Positions 17,408 through 25,885 are shown, counted from the stretch's first letter. The stretch is 64,000 bases of DNA from Flavihumibacter fluvii (GCF_018595675.2 NZ_CP092333.1:3992001-4056000); one strand, 5' to 3'. Notes: a model not told the origin generated them from the letters alone. Translations and numbers: made by a program.

Positions 17408-19456
17408 TTAAGGTTGTTTTTTCTGCACCATAGTAAGAATTGTGGCCAGGGCCACTTGCTCTTCCAGTTGATCCAGCACCTCAACATACCACTTAACGAT
17501 TCCTTTGGGCAAATCAGTATCCTGTTTTTGTTCCTGCTCAATTTTTTCTTTACAGGTAAAACGTACCTGGATGGTTGTTCCTGCATAAACAGGTTTTACA
17601 AAGCGAAGTTCGTCTAAACCGTAATTCAACAGCACCGGACCTTTTGCACTGCTATCAACGAACAATCCGGCTGCGGCACTTAAAATAAAATAACCATGTG
17701 CCACCGGTTTTTCAAAAAGGGTGCCTTCAAGGGAAGTATGGTCGGTATGGGCATAGAAATGGTCCCAGCTGAGGTTGGCAAAATTCACAATATCACCTTC
17801 TGTTATAGTTCTTTTGCCGGTAAGCAGCTGGTCGCCCACCCTTATTTCCTCAAAATATTTCTGGAATGGATGCACATTATCTTCCAGGCCTTTTGCATGA
17901 GGCTGGTACACCCCGGTTATTGCAGTAACCATATCTGGCGAGCCCTGGATAGCCACCCTTTGCATATAATGTTTGATTCCCCGCAGGCCACCCATTTCTT
18001 CCCCCCCGCCTGCCCTGCCCGGACCACCGTGCACCAAAAGTGGCAACGGAGATCCATGGCCGGTTGATTCTTTTGCACAGGCCTCGTTTAAAACGAGGAT
18101 ACGGCCATGCCAGGGTCCGGCACCCAGGACATATGCCTTTGCTATTGCCTGATCAGCCGTTACGATTGTACTACACAGCGATCCTTTCCCCATTCGGGAC
18201 AACTCAATAGCGTCTTCTGCATTTTTATACGGCATGATGGTGCTCACCGGGCCAAATGCTTCAATATCATGTGAAGCGGTATGTTTAAAGGGCTGGTCAT
18301 TCACCAATAAAAGCGGACTAATAAAAGCCCCTTTTGTTTCATCCGCATCGATCAGTGCCACGCTGTCAAGTGACCCGTATACCAGCTGTGATCCGGCAAG
18401 CAGCCTGCCAACCTGGTCTATTACTTCCTGTTTCTGGGTTTGTCCGGCCAGAGAGCCCATCCGCACTTTTTCATTCAATGGATTGCCAATCGTCGTTTGT
18501 TGTAAAGCTTTTGCGATGTCTTTCCACACCGCATCCATTTTATTTTCCGGCACAAAAATCCGGCGGATGGCTGTGCATTTTTGCCCGGCTTTCACGGTCA
18601 TTTCTTTCCTGACTTCTTTGATGAAAATATCCCAGTCTGTGGTGCCCGGTTCCACATCCTTACCCAAAACGATGCAGTTCAATGAATCTGCTTCCATATT
18701 AAATGGAACCGATTCACGTAATATGGCCGGATGCGCTTTCAGCATATGCCCCGTGCTGGCTGATCCGGTAAAGCTGACTACATCCTGTGATTGCACGTGG
18801 TTAAGCAAATCGCCGGCGCTGCCGCAGATCAATTGCAATGCACCATCAGGTAAAATGCCAGAAGCGATAATCTCTTTCACCACGGCTTCCGTAAGGAAAG
18901 CCGTAACGGTAGCGGGTTTCACAATTGCCGGCATTCCTGCCATCCAGTTCACCGCTACTTTTTCCAGCATGCCCCAAACCGGGAAATTAAATGCATTGAT
19001 ATGGATGGCCACACCCTCCTTGGGTACCAGCAGATGGGTACCCATGAAGCTGTTTTGTTTACTTAGGTTATGCGATTCACCATCAACAAAAAAGGGTTCA
19101 TTGGGAAATTTCCGGCGAAGGGAAGCATAAGCGAAAAGATTGCCAATGCCACCTTCAATATCTACCCAGCTATCGGCTTTTGTAGCACCTGACTGATAAC
19201 TCAGGGAATAGAAAGCAGGCAGGTGTTGCTGCAGGTGAAGTGCCAGTGCACGAAGCATGCGGCCCCTTTCAGGAAAGGTCATTTTCCGTAAAGCCGGATT
19301 ACCCACTTTTCGGGCATAATCGGTCATGGCGGCGAAATCGAGTCCTGATGAACTGGCAGCAGCAATCGGTTCACCGGTCACAGCATTGAAGAGCACTTGT
19401 CCGTCACCCGCGCCAGTCACCCATTGCCCTTTTATATAGTTTCCCAGTTTATACAT
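17408..19456 (-). CDS. paaZ: PaaZ-type bifunctional aldehyde dehydrogenase / enoyl-CoA hydratase
   Basis: At 682 residues this matches PaaZ in length and order of domains. Residues 1 to about 515 are an aldehyde dehydrogenase with Glu255 (FNMEADS) and Cys294 (AGQKCTAIRR), one residue from the E. coli positions. Residues about 540-682 are a MaoC-like hydratase with the SWDHFYAHTDH motif. In E. coli the C-terminal domain opens the oxepin-CoA ring and the N-terminal domain oxidises the resulting semialdehyde in phenylacetate breakdown. The paaABCDE epoxidase genes and paaK are not in the window, so the pathway is either completed elsewhere or this copy serves another ring-opening route. Confidence 0.9.
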   Translation of the reverse strand: MYKLGNYIKGQWVTGAGDGQVLFNAVTGEPIAAASSSGLDFAAMTDYARKVGNPALRKMTFPERGRMLRALALHLQQHLPAFYSLSYQSGATKADSWVDIEGGIGNLFAYASLRRKFPNEPFFVDGESHNLSKQNSFMGTHLLVPKEGVAIHINAFNFPVWGMLEKVAVNWMAGMPAIVKPATVTAFLTEAVVKEIIASGILPDGALQLICGSAGDLLNHVQSQDVVSFTGSASTGHMLKAHPAILRESVPFNMEADSLNCIVLGKDVEPGTTDWDIFIKEVRKEMTVKAGQKCTAIRRIFVPENKMDAVWKDIAKALQQTTIGNPLNEKVRMGSLAGQTQKQEVIDQVGRLLAGSQLVYGSLDSVALIDADETKGAFISPLLLVNDQPFKHTASHDIEAFGPVSTIMPYKNAEDAIELSRMGKGSLCSTIVTADQAIAKAYVLGAGPWHGRILVLNEACAKESTGHGSPLPLLVHGGPGRAGGGEEMGGLRGIKHYMQRVAIQGSPDMVTAITGVYQPHAKGLEDNVHPFQKYFEEIRVGDQLLTGKRTITEGDIVNFANLSWDHFYAHTDHTSLEGTLFEKPVAHGYFILSAAAGLFVDSSAKGPVLLNYGLDELRFVKPVYAGTTIQVRFTCKEKIEQEQKQDTDLPKGIVKWYVEVLDQLEEQVALATILTMVQKKQP

Positions 19457-19555
19457 AACAGCATCGTTTGTAGCTGCAAATTAGCTGAAAATGCTCTTCT
19501 GAAATGGTAAACCATTGCGTAAACAGGTGCATATTTGCAGGATAAAAGCCACTAC

Positions 19556-20020
19556 ATGAAGAATTTTTTTGCACTAGCCATTGCTTTATCTGTTTTTGCC
19601 GCCTGCAATAATTCCGCACACCAACATGAAGACCGTAAAGACGGATTTTCAGATAATGCTAAAACACCTGAGGACAGTTTGTTTCAATTGGTGATGGATG
19701 GCCATGATGTGGGAATGGCAAATATTGGAAAAATAAGGGCTTCCCTTGCGCTGGCGAAAGCCGGATTAGATAGTGTTGCAAAACTAAAAGATTCACCTGA
19801 AAAAGAAAAGCTGCAGCAGGCTTTTATGGATATACAGGAAGACCTGAATTATGCCGAATATGGCATGAATACCTGGATGGCAGAATTCAACCCCGATTCA
19901 GCAACTGGAAATATGGATGCCCGCATTAAATACCTTTCTGATGAAAAAACAAAGGTGGATAAGGTAAAAGAAAGCATCCTGTCAAGCCTGCAAAGGGCAG
20001 ATTCGCTGTTTAGGAAATAG
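19556..20020 (+). CDS. Lipoprotein resembling Bacteroidota 'viral A-type inclusion' family
   Basis: The ATG at 19556 gives 154 residues with a lipoprotein signal (VFAAC, Cys17). A TTG seven codons upstream is a weaker start. The mature part is helical, with a conserved-looking VMDGHDVGMANIGKI segment, a helix with regularly spaced Lys and Asp, and a WMAEFNPD motif. This order fits small lipoproteins often labelled viral A-type inclusion protein in this phylum, a name without functional meaning. It is probably anchored in the periplasm or outer membrane. The gene is monocistronic and divergent from paaZ. Confidence 0.75.
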   Translation: MKNFFALAIALSVFAACNNSAHQHEDRKDGFSDNAKTPEDSLFQLVMDGHDVGMANIGKIRASLALAKAGLDSVAKLKDSPEKEKLQQAFMDIQEDLNYAEYGMNTWMAEFNPDSATGNMDARIKYLSDEKTKVDKVKESILSSLQRADSLFRK

Positions 20021-20022
20021 GG

Positions 20023-20553
20023 TCATCCATTTTCCAATACCCGCTTCAGGTTCATCGAGTTTTCATCCATGTCCTTCTTGACCATCTTTGAAAAAATTGC
20101 CGTCATCAGGTTCATGGGAATGGCTGACCTGCCTTTGAAGGTTGTTGTCACTTTTGTTTGCCCGGGAGATATTGCCTCGGTAGTTGTTACCGCCTGGTTG
20201 GTTGCTTTGAAAGGCTTTTCAAAACGAATCTCCACCTCATATTTTTCACCGGCTGCAATTTTGGTGATTTCCTGTTCGCCAATGCCCACATTCTTCATGG
20301 CACTTACCCAGGCCGATTTGAAACCAACAGTACCATCTGTACCTGTATAGGTCAGTTTAACGTTAGGGTCAGCCATTACCCACTTGCTGTATTTTTCCTG
20401 GTTGCGCAAATGTTTCACATAGTCAAATACCATGTCTTTAGGACGGTTGATGAGGACTTCAGAAGTTATCGTAAACTCTTTTTTCATGATCAGCGCCAGC
20501 AAAAAGACAACAGCAATAATAACGCCGATTACAATTAGAATGGACTGAAGCAT
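20023..20553 (-). CDS. SRPBCC (START-like) domain protein with N-terminal membrane anchor
   Basis: With the start at 20553 the protein has 176 residues: one membrane segment (residues about 3-22), then a START/polyketide-cyclase-like domain with KEFTITSEVLINRPKDMVFDYV, a KYSKWVMADPN loop and GTDGTVGFKSAW, typical of Bacteroidota SRPBCC proteins. An ATG at 20670 would add 39 residues with a second hydrophobic stretch, but it would leave only 22 bases to the divergent gene and no room for its promoter, so I prefer the shorter form. The family binds hydrophobic ligands. The ligand here is unknown. Confidence 0.8.
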   Translation of the reverse strand: MLQSILIVIGVIIAVVFLLALIMKKEFTITSEVLINRPKDMVFDYVKHLRNQEKYSKWVMADPNVKLTYTGTDGTVGFKSAWVSAMKNVGIGEQEITKIAAGEKYEVEIRFEKPFKATNQAVTTTEAISPGQTKVTTTFKGRSAIPMNLMTAIFSKMVKKDMDENSMNLKRVLENG

Positions 20554-20657
20554 ATTGAATGGATTTTGGTTAAAATTTCTGTGAAGTAAAAGTACAGTCC
20601 ATAAAACTAATGGTATCATTTGTAATCCATACAGGGCAAATACGACAATGTGTTGGG

Positions 20658-20688
20658 TTGATTGCGACATTGGAAATGCCTACTTTTA
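20658..20688 (+). promoter_or_regulatory. Putative promoter of the AraC-type regulator
   Basis: TTG (20658-20660), 20 bases, then TACTTTTA (20681-20688). The predicted start falls at or next to the ATG at 20693, so the transcript would be nearly leaderless. This weakens the call or points to a slightly different start. Confidence 0.3.
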
Positions 20689-20692
20689 TTTC

Positions 20693-21655
20693 ATGAAAAA
20701 TGTCATCATTCTGGTTCCCGAAACAGCAGTACCTGCGGCAATTGTTGATCCGAGGTATATGTTTACAGCGGTCAACGAGTTTTTCAGGTCCGCGGGGCAT
20801 ACGCCTTATTTTAAAGTGCAGCTTGCCGGGCTCACACCGGCTGTTCAGCTGAATGACGGGTTGATCACCATTCATCCAGACCTGCTGCTGAAAGATGTAA
20901 AGAAGGCCGACCTGGTCATTGTTCCTGCGCTAAGCGGAAATATGTCTGCAGCTGTTGAGCAGAACCGGGAATTTATCCCATGGATCATTGACCAGTATAA
21001 GGCCGGAGCTGAAGTTGCCAGCCTGTGCCTTGGGGCATTCTTATTGGCCTCCACTGGCTTACTTGACGGTAAGTCCTGTTCAACACATTGGCTTTTTGCG
21101 AATGATTTTAAGGCGATGTTTCCTGCTGTTGCGTTAACGCATGACCGTATCATTACAGAGCAGAATGGATTATATACCAGCGGCGGAGCTACGTCTTATT
21201 GGAATTTATTGTTGTACCTGGTAGAAAAATATACAACGCGTGAAATGTCCATTATGGCATCCAAGTTTTTCCTGCTTGAAATGGGGCGGGAATGGCAATC
21301 GCCTTTTATGATGTTCAAAGGGCAGAAAGACCATGAAGATCTGGAAGTGGTAAAGGCCCAGGAATTTATAGAGAAGAATTATATGGCCAGGTTAACCGTT
21401 GATGAATTATCAGGCAAATTTGGCATTGGCCGGCGCACATTTGAAAGGAGGTTCAAGAAAGCCACTGCCAATACTGTGGTGGAGTATATTCAACGCGTAA
21501 AAGTAGAAGCGGCTAAAAAACAATTGGAGCATGGCCGGAAAACGGTGAATGAAGTGATGTATGAGGTAGGTTATACCGATAACAAGGCTTTCCGTGACGT
21601 GTTCAAAAAAATTGTTGGCATGTCACCCATTGAGTACCGCCATAAATACAATTGA
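20693..21655 (+). CDS. GlxA-type regulator: DJ-1/PfpI domain plus AraC helix-turn-helix
   Basis: The ATG at 20693 gives 320 residues beginning MKNVIILVPE. Residues 1 to about 185 form a class-I glutamine-amidotransferase-like (DJ-1/PfpI) domain with a nucleophile-elbow Cys112 (SLCLGAF) and the usual LLDGKSCSTHW. Residues about 225-320 are an AraC DNA-binding domain with both helix-turn-helix units (FGIGRRTFERRFKK and VGYTDNKAFRDVFKK). Members sense small molecules and activate neighbouring genes. The divergent SRPBCC gene is the nearest candidate target. The effector is unknown. Confidence 0.9.
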   Translation: MKNVIILVPETAVPAAIVDPRYMFTAVNEFFRSAGHTPYFKVQLAGLTPAVQLNDGLITIHPDLLLKDVKKADLVIVPALSGNMSAAVEQNREFIPWIIDQYKAGAEVASLCLGAFLLASTGLLDGKSCSTHWLFANDFKAMFPAVALTHDRIITEQNGLYTSGGATSYWNLLLYLVEKYTTREMSIMASKFFLLEMGREWQSPFMMFKGQKDHEDLEVVKAQEFIEKNYMARLTVDELSGKFGIGRRTFERRFKKATANTVVEYIQRVKVEAAKKQLEHGRKTVNEVMYEVGYTDNKAFRDVFKKIVGMSPIEYRHKYN

Positions 21656-21666
21656 TGGCTGATCAT

Positions 21667-22128
21667 TCAAATTAACCCAAATTGCCGCAAGTGGTGAATG
21701 GCATGTTTGTGTAAGAAGTGTACCTGCTGGTCAAAATTGAGCGGACCAAAGAAAGGATTAATGATTTCCTTCTGAGGGTCATTTTGGAAGGCCAACTGGA
21801 AACTTTGAGTAGCTCTTTTTAATTCACTGATGGCTGTTGGCATATCTGGCAACCTGGTCGGCGCAGGCTGGTCCTGCATCAATGGGTTTTTTGTATTTTC
21901 CCGGAATGGCGCGTCGCTGAATAAAAATTCCCGCATCTTTGGCAGGCGGTCGGCTGGTGTAAACAATTGCAGGGGGATTTTTCCAGCGGCGACCAACACC
22001 ACTTCAATAAAATGTTCAACCATTTGCTGGCCGTTCATTACCCCCCACTTTCCCCTGGCGTCTGCATCTAATTGTATAAGCAGTTCTGGTAACTTTTCAA
22101 CCAGGAAATCAAGTTTGTTTTGCTCCAT
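21667..22128 (-). CDS. DUF1569 protein (DinB-like four-helix bundle)
   Basis: This 153-residue protein has the DUF1569 pattern: MNGQQMVEHFIEV near the start and HFLHKHAIHHLRQFGLI at the end. The histidines at these places form the metal site of the DinB/YfiT-like four-helix bundle. No signal peptide. Family function is unknown, with thiol-dependent transferase activity known for distant relatives. It lies 18 bases downstream of adk on the same strand and may be co-transcribed with it. Confidence 0.85.
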   Translation of the reverse strand: MEQNKLDFLVEKLPELLIQLDADARGKWGVMNGQQMVEHFIEVVLVAAGKIPLQLFTPADRLPKMREFLFSDAPFRENTKNPLMQDQPAPTRLPDMPTAISELKRATQSFQLAFQNDPQKEIINPFFGPLNFDQQVHFLHKHAIHHLRQFGLI

Positions 22129-22146
22129 AGTTTTGCAGGCGACGGG

Positions 22147-22728
22147 TTATGCCGCCTTTCTTTTCTCAATCTCATCGCACAGTGCGCTGAAAATCTCGTC
22201 TACAGTTCCTTCCCCCTTAACGCCTACAACCTTGCCAAAAACCCGGTAGTGGTCGGCAACAGCAGATGTTTTATTATGGTATTCTGTGATACGGGCGCGT
22301 ATAATGGATTCATTAACATCGTCCGTCCGGCCACTGGTAAGACCCCGATTAAGGAGGCGTTTTACCAGCTCCTCTTCTGTTACTTCCAGGGCAAGGACCA
22401 CATTGATGGCTTCACCGCGCTGTACCAACAGGTTGTCGAGAGCTTCGCTCTGGGCTTTTGTACGGGGAAAACCATCAAAAAGAAATCCTTTTGCCTGGGG
22501 ATTATTATCCAGGGCAGTCCGGATCATGCCAATCACCACTTCATCAGGAACCAGTTCACCCCGGTCCATCAATGATTTGGCTTCCAGGCCCAGGGCTGTC
22601 TGGTTGGCAATTTCTGCCCGTAAAATATCACCTGTTGACAGGTGTTTAAGCCCATATCGGGCAATTAGCCTTTCAGATTGGGTGCCCTTTCCACTACCTG
22701 GAGGGCCGAAAAGAATTAAATTGAACAT
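22147..22728 (-). CDS. adk: Adenylate kinase
   Basis: This 193-residue protein has the P-loop GPPGSGKGTQ (residues 8-17), the AMP-site HLSTGDILRAEI, FDGFPRTKAQ, and a short lid (GRTDDVNESIIRARI) lacking the zinc cysteines, so it is the short-lid form. It interconverts ATP plus AMP and 2 ADP in the cytoplasm. A 171-base gap separates it from the divergent msrB gene. Confidence 0.95.
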   Translation of the reverse strand: MFNLILFGPPGSGKGTQSERLIARYGLKHLSTGDILRAEIANQTALGLEAKSLMDRGELVPDEVVIGMIRTALDNNPQAKGFLFDGFPRTKAQSEALDNLLVQRGEAINVVLALEVTEEELVKRLLNRGLTSGRTDDVNESIIRARITEYHNKTSAVADHYRVFGKVVGVKGEGTVDEIFSALCDEIEKRKAA

Positions 22729-22899
22729 GATTTTTATCCTGCGTGGTTAGGTTCAAATTTAAGGGATGCTGTTTAAAATTGATCGATAAATTGGGGCTTT
22801 TGGTTGAATAAAATTCAAAAAAAGTCCTGTTAAAATGATACAAACGTTAGTTAGCAGAGATCTGAGAGAACCTTGTCTGCGTAGGTTTGTTATATAAAT

Positions 22900-23454
22900 A
22901 TGCGAACTATGATTCGGAATATCATCCTTTTTAGCTGCCTGCTGAGTTTTCAGCAATGCACCTATTCCCAGCCTGCCGATAAAAAAGCAATCCCTTCAAC
23001 AAAAGCAACTATGACGATGGACAGTTCAAAAAAGAACCCGGTATATTCCCGGACAGCAACAGACAAAGTAAACATTTCAGAGGAAGAGTGGAAGAAGATC
23101 CTGCCCGAGGACGTGTATTATATCGCCCGCCAGAAAGGAACGGAGCGCCCATGGACCAGTAAGTTCGAAGCCTTCAATGAAATCGGTACCTACTATTGTA
23201 AGGCCTGCGGAAATCCTTTATTTAAAAGCGATACCAAATTCGATAGCGGATGTGGCTGGCCCAGTTTTTATGAACCGGTTACCAAGGGCAGTATTATTTA
23301 TACACCGGATAACACCCTTGGTATGAAACGGACCGAAGTTACCTGTGGCCGGTGTAAAGCCCACCTGGGCCATGTTTTTGAAGATGGGCCGCCGCCAACG
23401 GGACTGCGCTACTGCATCAACGGCGTAGTACTTGATTTTGACAAATCGAAGTAA
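22900..23454 (+). CDS. msrB: Peptide-methionine (R)-S-oxide reductase, exported
   Basis: This 184-residue protein has an N-terminal export signal (FSCLLSFQQC), then a linker, then a full MsrB domain. The domain has two zinc CxxC motifs (CKAC and CGRC), the substrate loop SGCGWPSFYEP and the catalytic Cys in RYCINGVVLDF. It reduces the R-epimer of methionine sulfoxide in proteins, here probably in the periplasm. The Cys in the signal region does not fit a strong lipobox. An ATG nine bases downstream (22909) is an equally possible start. Confidence 0.92.
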   Translation: MRTMIRNIILFSCLLSFQQCTYSQPADKKAIPSTKATMTMDSSKKNPVYSRTATDKVNISEEEWKKILPEDVYYIARQKGTERPWTSKFEAFNEIGTYYCKACGNPLFKSDTKFDSGCGWPSFYEPVTKGSIIYTPDNTLGMKRTEVTCGRCKAHLGHVFEDGPPPTGLRYCINGVVLDFDKSK

Positions 23455-23633
23455 TATGCCCAGTTATCGAATGAATGGATAGTATTGTCGAAAGGATTCT
23501 TTACAGGGAATAATCCGATGCATCTTTACATCAGAAACAACGAGGAACCCCCTAAACCCTTTTAAGATATTTTTCGGTTGTTACTTTCGATCTGGACAAA
23601 CATGGAGATCATTTTACAGGATTCGCGTAAAAG

Positions 23634-23659
23634 AAAAAGCCCCTTAACCGGGGCTTTTT
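23634..23659. terminator. Bidirectional intrinsic terminator
   Basis: A perfect 10-base stem, AAAAAGCCCC (23634-23643) and GGGGCTTTTT (23650-23659), with a six-base loop lies between the convergent msrB and yceI-like genes. It has an A-tract on one side and a T-tract on the other, so it can stop transcription from both directions. The rest of the 229-base gap (23455-23683) holds nothing I can call. Confidence 0.85.
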
Positions 23660-23683
23660 CGTGCATATACATCTGTCAGGTGT

Positions 23684-24271
23684 TTATTTCACCTGGTCCA
23701 TTTCTACTTTAATAGATATCTCCACATCTTTTCCTACAACAAGTCCGCCGGCTTCAGTAGCACGGTCCCATTTCAGTCCGTAGGCCAGCCTGTCTACGGT
23801 AGCAACAGCTTTAAACCCAGCCTTGGTGCCTCTTTGTCCGGTGATAGAACCACCATAAGTAACATCAAAAGTAACCGGCTTGGTGATATCGCGCATGGTT
23901 AGGTTACCATTCAGTTTGTATTTATTGTTGCCTAACGGCTGCATTGAAGTACTTTCAAATTTGATCGCAGGAAATTTTTCGGCATTGAAAAAATCATCAC
24001 TCTTCAGGTGCTTATCGCGGTTTTCATTTTCGGTATTGATGGAATTCACATCGATGGTGAAGGATATTTTTGCGTCACTGAAGTCGGGTTTGGTGTTTTC
24101 AACGGTACCATCCCATACTTTAAAAGTCCCTTCAACTTCCGAAACGGTCATATGCGTTACGGTAAAACGGACATTTGAATGGGTTTTATCAAGTTTCCAT
24201 TTGGTTTGTGCTGAAACTGTTCCGGCGATTAACAAGGCCACTGCAGCCAAAATGGTTTTCATTCTTTTCAT
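23684..24271 (-). CDS. YceI family periplasmic protein
   Basis: This 195-residue protein has a signal peptide ending in VSAQ. It shows the YceI lipocalin-like pattern: WKLDKTHSNVRFTVTHM at the mature N-terminus, VNSINTENENRDKHLKSDDFF in the middle and LTMRDITKPVTFDVTYGG. E. coli YceI is a stress-induced periplasmic protein binding isoprenoid-type lipids. The ligand here is unknown. The start may be the ATG at 24271 or three codons later at 24262. Confidence 0.9.
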   Translation of the reverse strand: MKRMKTILAAVALLIAGTVSAQTKWKLDKTHSNVRFTVTHMTVSEVEGTFKVWDGTVENTKPDFSDAKISFTIDVNSINTENENRDKHLKSDDFFNAEKFPAIKFESTSMQPLGNNKYKLNGNLTMRDITKPVTFDVTYGGSITGQRGTKAGFKAVATVDRLAYGLKWDRATEAGGLVVGKDVEISIKVEMDQVK

Positions 24272-24317
24272 TGCTCAGATTTAATTGTTTAAACACTAAG
24301 ATAGGAATTCTATATTT

Positions 24318-24665
24318 CTAGAAGTCCAGCGCATTGAGTTGTTGCTGGGAAAATGGCTTTTCTATAACATATAGGCGTTTGGTACTGTGGTGTTCAGGTA
24401 TTTTGGGGTGGAAGGCACTGATCAGGTGAATCACCAGTTCGGGGTAATGTTCAAGTAATTCCGGTGCTTTTTCCCAACCCAGTCCATCAGGCAGATTATT
24501 ATCCAAAAAAAGGACATCAGGGTGCCAGCTTTCCAGTTTTTCCAGTCCATCAGTCAGGGTATTTGCGACGCTCACCTCATATTTTTTGCGGGTGAAATAA
24601 ATCTTCAGCAATAGGCAAAGATCCTCCTCATCATCCACAATTAAGATTTTCTTCTGCGGGCTCAT
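24318..24665 (-). CDS. Single-domain response regulator
   Basis: This 115-residue protein is a bare receiver domain: acidic pair DDEED after ILIVDD, phospho-acceptor Asp55 (VLFLDNNLPD), a Ser in HLISAFH and Lys in VIEKPFS. No output domain is present, so it probably works by protein contact or as a phosphorelay shuttle. The nearest kinases are the CHASE3 kinase at 26.5-27.9 kb and those of the rpoN operon. It is transcribed away from the YtxH-holin cassette. Confidence 0.88.
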   Translation of the reverse strand: MSPQKKILIVDDEEDLCLLLKIYFTRKKYEVSVANTLTDGLEKLESWHPDVLFLDNNLPDGLGWEKAPELLEHYPELVIHLISAFHPKIPEHHSTKRLYVIEKPFSQQQLNALDF

Positions 24666-24797
24666 ATATGAATAAGTATAAAACCAGTGCCAATGTTTTT
24701 AAAGGCCATGGTTGGGCTTTGACGACAAAACGGGCAATTTTATTCCCGTAATTAAAGGGTTTTGGTGAATTATTTAAAGAGAATAATTCTTTTGTGG

Positions 24798-24815
24798 TGG
24801 CATGAAGTTTTAATG
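24798..24815 (+). promoter_or_regulatory. TGG-N-A-N5-TTT element upstream of the YtxH gene
   Basis: TGGCATG-AAG-TTTTAATG. The TGGCA half equals the -24 box of sigma-54 promoters, and the TTT lies at the right spacing for the -12 box, but the GC of the -12 is replaced by TA. Taking GG as -25/-24, transcription would start near 24824, 34 bases before the ATG. The same pattern recurs before several genes in this region. Confidence 0.35.
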
Positions 24816-24857
24816 TATGGATTAAAATCAACACATCACACTTTAAAATTATTCACT

Positions 24858-25127
24858 ATGAACACTAATTCAAAAATTGTTTTGGGCATTTTAGGAGCAG
24901 CTGCAGCAGGAGCGGTAATTGGTCTTTTAGTAGCACCTGAAAAAGGCTCGGATTTAAGGAATAAACTGTCAAATAATGCCAGGGACCTGGCCAGTGAGTT
25001 TGCGGATTGGCTTAATACAAGGCAAAAAGACCTGAAAGACGTTAAGAACTCCCTGGTAAGTTCAGCTGAAGGCCTGGCAGAAGAAGCCGGCGCCGAATGG
25101 AAAAAGGCGAAGAGTACATTGAGTTAA
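24858..25127 (+). CDS. YtxH domain protein
   Basis: The ATG at 24858 gives 89 residues. A glycine/alanine-rich membrane segment (VLGILGAAAAGAVIGLLVAP, residues about 8-27) followed by EKGSDLRNKL is the YtxH signature, and the rest is an amphipathic helix rich in Lys and Glu. YtxH proteins are general-stress-induced membrane-associated proteins in many bacteria. It is the first gene of a three-gene cassette with a holin-like and an unknown protein, and it is followed by a terminator-like hairpin that could limit read-through into the other two. Confidence 0.85.
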   Translation: MNTNSKIVLGILGAAAAGAVIGLLVAPEKGSDLRNKLSNNARDLASEFADWLNTRQKDLKDVKNSLVSSAEGLAEEAGAEWKKAKSTLS

Positions 25128-25135
25128 TCCACAAT

Positions 25136-25165
25136 CCGCACAGTAACTGCTGTGCGGAATTTTTT
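25136..25165 (+). terminator. Hairpin with T-tract between the YtxH and holin-like genes
   Basis: An 8-base stem, CCGCACAG (25136-25143) and CTGTGCGG (25150-25157), is followed by six T (25160-25165). It lies 12 bases before the next ATG, so it probably works as a partial terminator or attenuator that keeps ytxH mRNA in excess over the downstream genes. Confidence 0.7.
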
Positions 25166-25176
25166 AAAATACTTTT

Positions 25177-25518
25177 ATGGATGATTTAAGAGATACTGCC
25201 GAAGAGGTTATTGACCATTCAGGCGACCTCCTCGAAACCTATTACCGGCTATTATTAGTTAATGCCACGGAGAAGGGAAGTGCCGTGATTTCAGTTGGTA
25301 TATCAGCAGTCCTGGTTGGATTTCTTGCAGCTATGGCAATTCTGTTAGCAGGGGTTGGCATGGCCTGGTGGATAGGTGAGGTATTACAGAATATGAAGGC
25401 TGGTTTTTTTATAATGGGCGGCGTCTTTATTTTAATGTTTTCGCTTTTTTTAGCGCTAAGCAAACGCACCATATACCCTTTTATCAGAAATACCATTATC
25501 CGGAAATTGTATGAATAA
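25177..25518 (+). CDS. Phage-holin-like superfamily membrane protein (DUF1469 type)
   Basis: This 113-residue protein has an N-terminal amphipathic helix and two membrane segments (about 38-63 and 72-93) with a short glycine-rich turn (NMKAGFFIMGG), as in the Phage_holin_3_6/DUF1469 family. Despite the name, these chromosomal proteins occur in stress cassettes beside YtxH and are not lysis genes. Its last eight bases overlap the start of the following gene, so the two are translationally coupled. Confidence 0.75.
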   Translation: MDDLRDTAEEVIDHSGDLLETYYRLLLVNATEKGSAVISVGISAVLVGFLAAMAILLAGVGMAWWIGEVLQNMKAGFFIMGGVFILMFSLFLALSKRTIYPFIRNTIIRKLYE

Positions 25519-25885
25519 ACAAAACAGCTACGAACTATTGCTGGTAGAAAAGAGGCGACTGGAAGACCTCGCCCAAAAGCAAAAAGCTATTATCAGGCAG
25601 GATCTTCATCAAATGAAACAACAGCTACTGCCGGCATACCAGTTATTGAATAAAATTGGCCTTTTTGAAAAAAATTCAGCACCAACACCATTATTGACTG
25701 CAGGAATCGGAATAGGCACGGATTTTTTATTGGGCAGCAAACTTTTACGGAAGGCAGGTCCGCTGCTTAAGTTTGGATTGCCAATTACTATCCGGTTAAT
25801 CGGATCCCGGATATTTTCGAAAAATGGTGGGATAATGCAAATGGTGGGCAGGCTCTTCAATAAAACCAAGCCGGTCCAGCATTAA
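25511..25885 (+). CDS. Hypothetical protein of the YtxH-holin cassette
   Basis: This 124-residue protein overlaps the holin-like gene by eight bases. The N-terminal 45 residues are a charged coiled-coil-like helix (KRRLEDLAQKQKAIIRQD). The C-terminal part is moderately hydrophobic, with Gly-rich stretches (TAGIGIGTDFLLGSKL) that may touch the membrane but do not look like clear spanning segments. I know no named family. Position and coupling suggest a partner of the holin-like protein. The stop overlaps that of the convergent response regulator by four bases. Confidence 0.7.
   Translation: MNKQNSYELLLVEKRRLEDLAQKQKAIIRQDLHQMKQQLLPAYQLLNKIGLFEKNSAPTPLLTAGIGIGTDFLLGSKLLRKAGPLLKFGLPITIRLIGSRIFSKNGGIMQMVGRLFNKTKPVQH

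Noticed and set aside
18234-19130. 298-codon open frame on the plus strand
   Set aside because: It lies entirely antisense within paaZ, whose protein is clearly real. The translation has no family features.
19536-19551. GG-N10-GC match on the minus strand upstream of paaZ
   Set aside because: TGGC and TGCA agree but the A of the -24 box and one T of the -12 box are missing, and it overlaps the leader of the divergent lipoprotein gene. Too weak to call.
24677-24692. Further TGGCA-N5-TTT match upstream of the response regulator at 24665
   Set aside because: The implied start would fall one base before the ATG. Without evidence for leaderless transcripts I leave it out of the set.
25177-25518. 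Holin-like gene as a sign of a prophage
   Set aside because: No other phage gene is near. This family occurs in chromosomal YtxH cassettes.
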